A stretch of 19,440 nt of DNA, taken from contig JANLSD010000385.1 of assembly GCA_031362245.1 (NCBI GenBank), forward strand, positions 1 to 19,440. Reading direction: 5' to 3'. Below the pieces are notes generated by a model. That model saw nothing but the letters and a program-made list of their open reading frames with translations. It did not search any database and had not been told where the DNA came from. The stretch comes from JAAURS01 sp031362245. Lineage in GTDB: Bacteria; Cyanobacteriota; Cyanobacteriia; Thermosynechococcales; Thermosynechococcaceae. Positions 8,869 through 15,659 of this stretch are shown here, piece by piece. Both the position numbers and the translations under genes were made by a program. How positions within the stretch are numbered: position 1 is the first letter of the stretch; each line of letters begins with the position of its first letter.

Positions 8869-10848
8869 TTAAAGGCTATCAAACAGTGATATCCCTGGAA
8901 AAGATGTTGGGTTTTGATTGTCGTTGAGGCGTTTTTGCAAGATTTCTAATAACGGGTTAGTGCGGGGGACATTTTCCGTGAGCTGGTAGGGTAGGATGTT
9001 TTTCTCGAGGGCAAAGGCTGCGGTGGTTCCGGCTGCTGCTCCGGTAGACCACTCAAAACTATGGACGCGATAGGTTGCGGCGCTGATATGGCTGGTAGAA
9101 ATATTTTTGCCCGTCACGATGAGGTTATCAATGCGGGGCGGAATCATGGCCCGTAGCGGAATTTGATAAGGGTAGGTCACGCTTGCGCCTTGGCGTTCTC
9201 CAGCTCGCTCGGTGTTTCCTGGCTTCTCTGGCGGGGCTTCTGCCATACAGGGATGGAAGTCAATGGGATAGTGTCCAATGCCGACGCTGTCTGGGTAAAG
9301 TCGGGAACGCGATCGCAGTTTCACATTCTCCAGTGAAACCTTGTCCATCATCACATCAATGGCATTAAGACCCGCCAAGGATGTAATCAGATCGCGGTAG
9401 GCTCGTCCCGATAGGGTTTCACGATAGTAGGGCTGACGGTAATCTTTAGCAGATATATCGGTTTCGCTAATGGAAAACCCGCCCGCATAGGCATAGCTCT
9501 CACGTCCAATCAGACGGCGACTTTCACGGATATAGGGAAACTTTGAAAGACCGTGGGCAGTGCCCATCGGGGAATTCAGACCCTTGAGAAAGCGTAAATT
9601 TGGCCAGGGCTTTTTAGCACCAGCACCAAGTTTTGAATCGGTAGTACCCGCCGCTAACCAATAAAAATATCCTTGGGCCAGCTCTTCTCCCCCCTTGAGA
9701 CTGCTGACGCGGAGACCGCCTTTCCAGCCATCGGGGCTAAGCTGGCGCTGTTCCATGAGCTGTTGACGAGTGTAGAGCAAATTATCGATGGAGGTGCCAG
9801 GGCCGTAGTCATTGCCACCGCCCCAGTTCTGCATGGAAATATCACCGGGCAAAATTTTGCTGTACTGTTTGGGTTCGGGTTCTGTGCTCCAAATCCGGCG
9901 ATAGGTGAATACAAGGGCCGGATCTTTGGCATAGCGGGGCGCATCGTAGCTATAGAAAGGCTCGTACGGCTTGTAAAAAGGAGGTGGCGCGATGGCTTCA
10001 GGCTGCGCGATGGACTCCATTGCAAAGGTGTAAGTAAACGCCTGAGGACAAAAGGGATAGGGGGTTTTGCTAGAGCTAGAGGGTTCTTTGTAGTTGAGCG
10101 GATCAACCCCCACGCGATAGGGTAAATCCGCCAGGGCTAATAGTTCACCGGTTTCGGTGGCTTCTATCACCATCCACTGGCCCGATGGGGGCGCGGTAAA
10201 GGTCAGGATGGTTTTTGATAGGCGAGATGAATCAGTTTCTGAGTAAAAATCGTCCCATTCTTGGGATAAAAAGTCTGAGTTCAGGGGTGGGGTATTGGGC
10301 TGGGCGTGGTGCTGAATGGCACGTACCTGCAAAATTTTGGCTCCGGTGGTCTGGGGGCTGACCTGAAGGGATTTGACCACCGTATTAGGGAAAAACAATA
10401 GCGTTCCTTTACCCTGTTTTTGGGCGCGTTCCAGCATTGCCCGCAAAATCTCATTGCCCATTGAAGGTAAAAAGCAGGCCGAACTGACCCAGCAATTGCC
10501 TGGGCTTTGCTGCTTGACCCGCTCAAAAATAGCATTGCGAAATTCTAAATATCCCTTGGGGAACAGGAGTTGCGATCGCTGTGCTGCCGTCTCATCCAAA
10601 GCAGAGGTACCCTGGGACGAAATCTGTCCGCCCACCCAATCTGTCAGCTCTGTCATGCATACGGTGCGCCCTGCGTGCAAGCCTTCGTAGGCCGCCGCCA
10701 CACCGGACAATCCACCACCCACGATCAGGATGTCACAGGCGATCGCCCGATCTGGGGGTCGAATTTCCCCAGCCCAACTTGAAAGGGAGAAGGTCAGTAG
10801 AACAAATGAAATACTGACACCCCAACTGGTGCCCTGCCTAAAATCCAT
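8869..10848 (-). CDS. Exported FAD-dependent oxidoreductase (FAD_oxidored type)
   Basis: 659-aa flavoprotein. After an N-terminal signal-like segment (hydrophobic core about residues 10-25, SSWA|GE as possible cleavage site) comes the dinucleotide-binding fold CDILIVGGGLSGVAAAYEG (38-56) with GxGxxG at 44-49, then ELTDWVGGQ. Near the C-terminus LIVTGKNISTSHIS and GAAAGTTAAFAL match the closing FAD-binding strand and helix of the FAD_oxidored (PF12831) family. The ATG (10846-10848) has GGAG 7 nt upstream. The leader has no twin-arginine motif. Substrate is unknown. It is the last of four minus-strand genes, 45 bp after a small secreted protein, so co-transcription is plausible. HIP1 at 9309, 10572 and 10739. 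Family confidence is high; export is inferred only from the leader. Confidence 0.85.
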   Translation of the reverse strand: MDFRQGTSWGVSISFVLLTFSLSSWAGEIRPPDRAIACDILIVGGGLSGVAAAYEGLHAGRTVCMTELTDWVGGQISSQGTSALDETAAQRSQLLFPKGYLEFRNAIFERVKQQSPGNCWVSSACFLPSMGNEILRAMLERAQKQGKGTLLFFPNTVVKSLQVSPQTTGAKILQVRAIQHHAQPNTPPLNSDFLSQEWDDFYSETDSSRLSKTILTFTAPPSGQWMVIEATETGELLALADLPYRVGVDPLNYKEPSSSSKTPYPFCPQAFTYTFAMESIAQPEAIAPPPFYKPYEPFYSYDAPRYAKDPALVFTYRRIWSTEPEPKQYSKILPGDISMQNWGGGNDYGPGTSIDNLLYTRQQLMEQRQLSPDGWKGGLRVSSLKGGEELAQGYFYWLAAGTTDSKLGAGAKKPWPNLRFLKGLNSPMGTAHGLSKFPYIRESRRLIGRESYAYAGGFSISETDISAKDYRQPYYRETLSGRAYRDLITSLAGLNAIDVMMDKVSLENVKLRSRSRLYPDSVGIGHYPIDFHPCMAEAPPEKPGNTERAGERQGASVTYPYQIPLRAMIPPRIDNLIVTGKNISTSHISAATYRVHSFEWSTGAAAGTTAAFALEKNILPYQLTENVPRTNPLLEILQKRLNDNQNPTSFPGISLFDSL

Positions 10849-10893
10849 CCTCAGTCTCCGAATGTCGATTGACTGGTCGATTGATTCGCAGTA

Positions 10894-11310
10894 CTAATTG
10901 ATATCCAAACTCTTAGTCCCCAGTTTTAGGAGGCGATTAACGACAGATAAGGGAACTCCCCCACGTTTTTGAGCCTTTCCCAAGGAATTCCCCCGCCGAA
11001 GGCTACGAACGACATCCTGAACCTTATAGCTGAGGGGCGCTGCATAGGCAATTTCTCCTGAACGATTTGCGACCAAAAGTCCACGGACAATGGCATTTGC
11101 TTGGGTGAGATTATTGCTTGGAAGCGAAGAGATATTACTGTTTGATTCAACGGGTGAATGTAGCGGAATCAAACTCTTTTCCAATGGAATCAGGGGAAGC
11201 TCCATCATCTTGGACGCAAAAGTAGCGCCTCGTAAAGCCACTGCCTTAGCCTGGGGGCTAAGACTAATGGCAAAAGTGGAAATCAGGGCAATACAGAGAA
11301 CGCTTCTCAT
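10894..11310 (-). CDS. Small secreted protein, unknown function
   Basis: 138 aa with a good Sec signal peptide: MRSVLCIALISTFAISLSPQ, then AKA|VA cleavage near residue 23, leaving a mature protein of about 115 aa. The middle (30-75) is Ser/Asn/Pro-rich and probably flexible. The C-terminal part (about 96-132) contains VVRSLRRGNSLGKAQKRGG and LSVVNRLLKLG, a basic two-helix pattern that looks like a small helical or HTH-like module, though a DNA-binding role is unlikely for an exported protein. There are no cysteines in the mature part. ATG is at 11308-11310 with no clear ribosome site. It sits 45 bp upstream of the FAD oxidoreductase and 82 bp downstream of the HpsJ-like gene. I do not recognise the family. 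Confidence 0.72.
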   Translation of the reverse strand: MRSVLCIALISTFAISLSPQAKAVALRGATFASKMMELPLIPLEKSLIPLHSPVESNSNISSLPSNNLTQANAIVRGLLVANRSGEIAYAAPLSYKVQDVVRSLRRGNSLGKAQKRGGVPLSVVNRLLKLGTKSLDIN

Positions 11311-11392
11311 AGGTTTATTAAGTCGGGGGCGGTCGTCTGGGCAGATTCAAAGATAAACCAATATCAAAATATTTAGGATGATGATTGAAACA

Positions 11393-12133
11393 TTAGCGTA
11401 TGTCTCGTAACCCGATCCAGCCAATGGTAATAAACCCAAAGGATATCAGCAAACTCCGCAATTCTGACCGAAAGGGATAGAGAGAAACTGCCTTTTCCGC
11501 TTGCTCAAGGGCCTGCTGTTTTTGCTTAGTCATCTCAATCATCTGCTGAGCAACCTTTTTATCAAAAGCCTGTGGATCTTTTTTTAATTCTTGAAACAGT
11601 GCTGCTTTGTCTGGAGCCAGATCCTTCTGCTTCAAAACTTGATCGATCTGACCCGCAGCAACAATGGACTGGATCTCCTGCTGTTGTCGCTGGATTTGAA
11701 ACTTAATTTGCACCTCTTGCTGGTCAATCTGCGTGCTCGCCTTACTTAACAACTTGCCAGAGACTGAAGCGTGCCATGGGATAACCACCAAAAAGAGAAG
11801 TCCAAGGACGCTGGCAATCACAAAGGTCCAAAATTGGGGTTTACGCCAGGGTGCTACAACTGAGTCTCTTGCTGAGTTGGGAATGGCTTGACCAAAGACG
11901 TGGTTGATCCAAATCCCAGCATAAACCAATGCTAATCCTATGAGGGCAATGACGCCTCGGTCAATAAATTCATTCAGAAAAAGCAGCAACGACTCTAATT
12001 TATCGCTATCCCACGGGTGGTTGATCAAGGCCTGAGCCAAAAAATCGAAAATAACGGTAAGGAGGAGTACGATGCCAACAATGGGCAAAACCAAAGAAGT
12101 TTGTCGCAAGGGGCGATTTTCGCTCGCGTTCAT
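11393..12133 (-). CDS. HpsJ-like coiled-coil membrane protein
   Basis: 246 aa. Four hydrophobic segments are visible: about 13-36 (SLVLPIVGIVLLLTVIFDFL), 59-77 (RGVIALIGLALVYAGIWI), 100-120 (FWTFVIASVLGLLFLVVIPW) and 226-243 (RSLLISFGFITIGWIG). Between the third and fourth lies a long Gln/Lys-rich helical region (about 125-215) with QQEVQIKFQIQRQQQEIQS and TKQKQQALEQAEKAV, a likely coiled coil outside the membrane. This layout resembles cyanobacterial HpsJ-family proteins linked to hormogonium polysaccharide secretion or cyanoexosortase systems. No exosortase or hps gene is seen here, so any such role is inference. ATG at 12131-12133, weak ribosome site. It follows the htrA-type gene after 100 bp on the same strand. 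Confidence 0.72.
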   Translation of the reverse strand: MNASENRPLRQTSLVLPIVGIVLLLTVIFDFLAQALINHPWDSDKLESLLLFLNEFIDRGVIALIGLALVYAGIWINHVFGQAIPNSARDSVVAPWRKPQFWTFVIASVLGLLFLVVIPWHASVSGKLLSKASTQIDQQEVQIKFQIQRQQQEIQSIVAAGQIDQVLKQKDLAPDKAALFQELKKDPQAFDKKVAQQMIEMTKQKQQALEQAEKAVSLYPFRSELRSLLISFGFITIGWIGLRDIR

Positions 12134-12233
12134 GATAGGTAGAAAACCTGTAGTGGAATCGTTCAGTGTTATGCGCCACGTTAATGTCGCAAATTCTGGA
12201 AAATCTTAGCACTTGATGGGGACGCTTCCGGTT

Positions 12234-13439
12234 TTAGGGGCGATCGCCATTCAGCACCTCAGGCTCTAGTTTACCGAGGGTAATGCGCAGACTGCGCGGC
12301 TGCCCTTGCTGTTTGACTTGAATTGTAATCATGCCACCAGGACGGACTGATTCTACGGCTTGCTGCACATCATCAGTGGTGAGGGTGGGCTTATCGTTGA
12401 TAGACAGCACCAGATCACCTGACTTAATGCCGCCCGCTGAGGCAGGAGAATTGGGTATCACCTTAATGACCAAAACTCCTTTCTCAGCATCAACTTTAAG
12501 CTTACTTTGCTGGTTGAGCTGATCCCGCAGTTCTGGCGTTAGGTCTGCCATCTGCACACCGAGATAGGCATGCTCAACCTTCCCGCTTTTGACCAACTGC
12601 TGAGCAATCAACTGAGCCGAGTCAATGGGAATTGCAAAGCCCAACCCTTGAGCCGAAACCCCTGACTCTTGAGAACCCTGAAGGATAGCCGTATTGATCC
12701 CAATGACCTGTCCGGCGGAATTCAGGAGCGGCCCACCCGAATTCCCAGGGTTGATGGCAGCATCGGTTTGGATAAAGCGCACCCGTCGATCCGAAATGCC
12801 AATCTCTGAACCCGAGCGACCCGTGGCGCTAATGATGCCTACCGTCACAGTGTTGTCCAGCCCTAGGGGATTCCCAATGGCGATCGCCCATTCCCCTGGC
12901 AGCAATGCCTTGGAATTGCCGAGGCTGACGGTGGGTAAGTTAGTCGCCTCAATTTTAATCACGGCAATATCCGTTAAGGTGTCTTCCCCCAGAACCTTGC
13001 CCTTAAACTGACGCCCATCCTTGAGCAAAACCGTCACCTGATCGGCCTTGTCCACCACATGGGCGTTGGTCATAATCAACCCTTGAGCATCAAAGACAAA
13101 ACCCGATCCAATGCCTCGGGCTATGCGTTCGGTGTCTCGATCCTTTTGAGGCATTTCAAATATGTGCCCCCAAGGAGAGTCACTGCCGCTCTCTTGCACC
13201 GTTCGACTGGAGTTAATCCGCACCACCGCAGGCCCTACTTTCTGCACCACCTGCACCACAAAATTTGGAGGGAGTGCTGTTCCCGCTGCGGAGGAGGAAA
13301 TAGGCGACGGTGAAGCGGTAGGACTCGTTGAGGAAGAAGGTGTCTTAACGGTCGTGCAGCCACTTTGAAGGCCGATCAGGGCGATCGCCATCCCACCCCA
13401 GAGCAACCGTCTAAACCCCTGTCGTTGTTCATCCATCAT
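12234..13439 (-). CDS. HtrA/DegP-type serine protease with PDZ domain
   Basis: Trypsin-like periplasmic or envelope protease/chaperone for protein quality control, 401 aa. The N-terminus has a signal sequence (about 11-28, LLWGGMAIALIGLQSGC). Cys28 could be a lipid anchor, but the -3 residue is Gln, so the lipobox is poor. A Ser/Thr/Pro-rich linker (33-52) follows. The catalytic triad is complete: His127 in TNAHVV, Asp157 in DTLTDIAVIKI, Ser234 in NPGNSGGPLL. One PDZ domain occupies about 290-395 (AYLGVQMADL, GVLVIKVIPNSPA, GGIKSGDLVLSIN). A single PDZ fits the cyanobacterial HtrA/HhoA/HhoB paralogues; which one cannot be decided, so no symbol is given. ATGATG at the start, with no ribosome site. 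It is divergent from the LysM/LytM gene with a 105-bp spacer (13440-13544). HIP1 at 12240, 12880 and 13381. Confidence 0.95.
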   Translation of the reverse strand: MMDEQRQGFRRLLWGGMAIALIGLQSGCTTVKTPSSSTSPTASPSPISSSAAGTALPPNFVVQVVQKVGPAVVRINSSRTVQESGSDSPWGHIFEMPQKDRDTERIARGIGSGFVFDAQGLIMTNAHVVDKADQVTVLLKDGRQFKGKVLGEDTLTDIAVIKIEATNLPTVSLGNSKALLPGEWAIAIGNPLGLDNTVTVGIISATGRSGSEIGISDRRVRFIQTDAAINPGNSGGPLLNSAGQVIGINTAILQGSQESGVSAQGLGFAIPIDSAQLIAQQLVKSGKVEHAYLGVQMADLTPELRDQLNQQSKLKVDAEKGVLVIKVIPNSPASAGGIKSGDLVLSINDKPTLTTDDVQQAVESVRPGGMITIQVKQQGQPRSLRITLGKLEPEVLNGDRP

Positions 13440-13544
13440 TTTTGTTCAGTTGCTAAATATTGAGTCCGTCATTCAAGCTTAAATCTGGAAACTTACAAAA
13501 ACCGATTTGGCACAATAGAGAAGTTAACAATCGTTAGGGTGGTC
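13440..13544. promoter_or_regulatory. Divergent promoter region, htrA-type / LysM-LytM genes
   Basis: A spacer of 105 bp separates two divergent envelope genes, so both promoters must lie in or near it. CACAAT (13511-13516) is a possible plus-strand -10, but TTACAA (13493-13498) is only 12 nt away, too close to be its -35. AGGG at 13536-13539 is a likely ribosome site 5 nt before ATG 13545. Shared regulation is possible but not shown. Confidence 0.4.
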
Positions 13545-14519
13545 ATGAAACTCGGTTCTTACGCTCTAGATTTTAGTTTAGAACACCCCATAACCCTGAC
13601 GAATCAGTGGCGCATTGGATTGCTCTGCTTTCTAGGGTTGGGTATAACCCAAGGGACGGCGATCGCCTTGAGTGCCAAGTCCTCCATTGCCACGCCGATA
13701 GATTGCCCTTCCCGACCCGTTCTAGAACGTTTACGCCAGCACAAAGTTCAGCCAAACGAGACCCTTGAGCAGATTGCCAATCGCTATGGATTAGTGAGCG
13801 TGACCATCATGGGCATGAACCCTGCGGTGCGCAATGGAACCGTAACCTCAGGACAAACCTTGACCATTCCGCCCTATAACGGCATTTTAGTCTCCCTTGC
13901 CTCAGGCCAGACCCTTCAGACTGTGGCCCAAGCCTATCGGGTAAAACCGGATGTTTTATTTGAGGTGAACGGCTGCCAGCGCAGACCCAAAACCGTCTTT
14001 GTCCCAGGAGTGAACTGGTCTCCCATTCATTCCAGCTCCGTCGCCACAAACCCACTTCCCAACCAGCCCGTCACTCAAATAGACCCCTTCCTTCAACAAG
14101 ACCATTACCCACTCCCTCAGCCCGCATCCTTGACCCGAGCCTACGGTTGGCAGCCCAACGGCCCTCAAAACGCCGTTGTGTTTTCAAGCGGCGTGGATTT
14201 ATCTGCAACCTCTGGCACCCCCGTCTATGCAGTGGCAGAAGGCACCGTTGCCTTTGGGGGCAGGCAGCCCCCCTGGGGCAATATGGTTGTGCTCAACCAT
14301 GCCCGAGGACGTCAAACTCGCTATGGCTACCTTGGCACGTTGAGGGTAAAAGTGGGTCAACGCGTACAGCGGGGACAAAGGATTGGGACAGTCGGCAACA
14401 CTGCATCCTCAGCCCTTCGGTTTGAGATTCGCTATCGCTCTGGGCTGGGCTGGGTCGCGCAAGATCCTCTGCCTTACCTACAGGCGATTGCAGGTTTAAA
14501 CGCCAAGCCGTCGCGCTAA
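13545..14519 (+). CDS. LysM plus degenerate LytM (M23-like) envelope protein
   Basis: 324 aa from ATG 13545, chosen for AGGG 5 nt upstream; an in-frame GTG at 13539 would add two residues. A hydrophobic signal or anchor (about 24-44, IGLLCFLGLGITQGTAIALS) precedes two LysM-like repeats (about 64-110, with NETLEQIANRYGL and SGQTLTIPP; and 114-158), which bind peptidoglycan. A Pro-rich linker leads to a LytM/M23 domain (about 195-312) with the fold markers SGVDLSATSGTPVYA, AEGTVAFGG, WGNMVVLNH and RFEIRY. The zinc and catalytic histidines are absent: HxGxD reads SSGVD (Ser214), YGH reads YGY (Tyr262), and HxH reads ALR (Ala290, Arg292). Only Asp218 remains. So this is probably not a peptidase but an NlpD/EnvC-like regulator or scaffold of cell-wall hydrolases. 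That role is inferred from the family. Confidence 0.88.
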   Translation: MKLGSYALDFSLEHPITLTNQWRIGLLCFLGLGITQGTAIALSAKSSIATPIDCPSRPVLERLRQHKVQPNETLEQIANRYGLVSVTIMGMNPAVRNGTVTSGQTLTIPPYNGILVSLASGQTLQTVAQAYRVKPDVLFEVNGCQRRPKTVFVPGVNWSPIHSSSVATNPLPNQPVTQIDPFLQQDHYPLPQPASLTRAYGWQPNGPQNAVVFSSGVDLSATSGTPVYAVAEGTVAFGGRQPPWGNMVVLNHARGRQTRYGYLGTLRVKVGQRVQRGQRIGTVGNTASSALRFEIRYRSGLGWVAQDPLPYLQAIAGLNAKPSR

Positions 14520-14543
14520 GCGCACTGGAGCACAGTATTTTGA

Positions 14544-14573
14544 AAGACATCACATTGCAAGACATCACATTGG
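14544..14573. repeat. 15-bp tandem duplication at a gene 3' end
   Basis: Two adjacent copies of a 15-bp unit, AAGACATCACATTGC (14544-14558) and AAGACATCACATTGG (14559-14573), differ only in the last base. The stop codon of the minus-strand membrane protein (14565-14567) lies inside the second copy, so the first copy is downstream of that gene and the protein is not altered. Confidence 0.9.
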
Positions 14574-14972
14574 CTTGGGTCCACGAAGCATCGTTAGCCA
14601 CAGCTCTACCCCCACTACTATCATGGGCAAACCAACTCCAACCAGTCCCAACCACCCTAATGCTTGCGCAAAGGTTACATAGAGCTTTTTGTTTTGAACC
14701 TGCCGATCAATTTTTGCCTGCGCCCATGTCACCCACCAAGAGCTAACCCCAATCATGACAGCGCCCATAAGACCCGTCGGCATTGTAATAAACAGCCAGG
14801 TGGAGAGCCTACTGTCACCCTGAATCAGTTGAAAGTTTGGTAAGATCATCAGGCTTAAGCCTTCTAGGAAAATCCAAACGATCAGCGCACTTGCTGCATC
14901 TTTGCGCGCTAGCTTCATGTTTTGTTCTGACTCAGAAGGCTGAACGAAGTGCTGGAGATGGCGCTGGCTCAT
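14565..14972 (-). CDS. Small three-helix membrane protein, unknown function
   Basis: 135 aa with three hydrophobic segments at about 26-44 (AASALIVWIFLEGLSLMIL), 58-79 (LFITMPTGLMGAVMIGVSSW) and 102-126 (LGWLGLVGVGLPMIVVGVEL). Short basic stretches lie between them (KLARKD; KIDRQVQNKK), consistent with an integral inner- or thylakoid-membrane protein. ATG 14970-14972 has no clear ribosome site. An in-frame ATG at residue 19 (MKLARKD) would leave a 117-aa protein with all three helices and is a real alternative. It converges with the LysM/LytM gene, 45 bp apart. I do not recognise the family. Confidence 0.65.
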   Translation of the reverse strand: MSQRHLQHFVQPSESEQNMKLARKDAASALIVWIFLEGLSLMILPNFQLIQGDSRLSTWLFITMPTGLMGAVMIGVSSWWVTWAQAKIDRQVQNKKLYVTFAQALGWLGLVGVGLPMIVVGVELWLTMLRGPKPM

Positions 14973-15237
14973 AGATTTCGGGTTGAATTTGTTAAAATCT
15001 TAGCAAAAGCAAGTTTAACTAAGCATCGTCTTTGTGAAGCCTTCATGGGTGCACTACATTGACTCAAACTAAGTTTATAACTTGATTTTGATGATGGAAA
15101 GGGCGAACACCTCAATAAAAGATGAAGCCCACCATCCCTGTTACAGATGGACTGTTGCTAAACTTAGCATTCCCCTAACAGGCCAGCAATATGGCATCGA
15201 AATGTATGGATTTACGTTTAGGAGCATCGCTTTAATT
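14973..15237. other. Intergenic region, membrane protein / DUF427 gene
   Basis: A 265-bp divergent spacer. It holds AGGAG (15220-15224), 13 nt before the DUF427 start and so rather distant for a ribosome site. TTGACT (15059-15064) and TATAAC (15076-15081) look promoter-like but are only 11 nt apart. A 9-bp inverted repeat (15069-15077 and 15159-15167) is probably chance. I see no RNA gene. Confidence 0.35.
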
Positions 15238-15522
15238 ATGTCTCAAGCAATTTGGCACGATACCGTATTGGCAGAAAGCGATCGCTGTGAAATCGTTGAG
15301 GGGAACTACTATTTCCCCCCTGACGCCATTAACAAAGAATACTTTCAGCCCAGTGCAACCCACACCACCTGTCCGTGGAAAGGGGTGGCGAGCTATTACA
15401 GCATTACCGTAGACGGCAAGGTGAACCCAGACGCGGCCTGGTACTACCCCCAAGCCAAGGATGCCGCCAAAAATGTGGAAGGATATATTGCATTTTGGCG
15501 AGGGGTACAGGTCTTTCCCTAG
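15238..15522 (+). CDS. DUF427 domain protein
   Basis: 94-aa single-domain protein of the DUF427 family (PF04248). It shows the family's characteristic blocks: AIWHDTVLAES (4-14), VEGNYYFPPDAIN, the signature THTTCPWKGVASYYSI (about 43-58), and DAAWYYPQAKDAAKNVEGYIAFWRGV at the end. I chose ATG 15238 because the family begins just before this point and the total matches its usual size of about 95 aa. The frame stays open upstream to 15082, but that extension has no family resemblance. The Cys-Pro-Trp-Lys motif is invariant in the family. Biochemical function is not established. It lies 137 bp upstream of hemC on the same strand. HIP1 at 15278. Confidence 0.92.
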   Translation: MSQAIWHDTVLAESDRCEIVEGNYYFPPDAINKEYFQPSATHTTCPWKGVASYYSITVDGKVNPDAAWYYPQAKDAAKNVEGYIAFWRGVQVFP

Positions 15523-15659
15523 ACCAATGCCCAAAAGGTTAAAAAACCAAAAATCAACAAATGTGTCATTCACCCTGGCACACCCTTACAGACTGTCCCC
15601 TCGGTTCTGTAAGCTGAGAAAAGTGTTTTAATTCTCTAGTTTAATTAGCCGTTGTTGCC

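Noticed and set aside
9673..10125. 150-codon plus-strand ORF inside the FAD oxidoreductase gene
   Set aside because: It is an antisense shadow of a gene whose minus-strand frame carries clear family motifs; no ribosome site or recognisable domain.
15059..15081. TTGACT and TATAAC as a promoter for the DUF427 gene
   Set aside because: The spacer is only 11 nt, too short for a sigma70-type promoter.
15082..15237. N-terminal extension of the DUF427 ORF to ATG 15082
   Set aside because: The extra 52 residues have no resemblance to the family, whose members start at about 15238 and are about 95 aa long.
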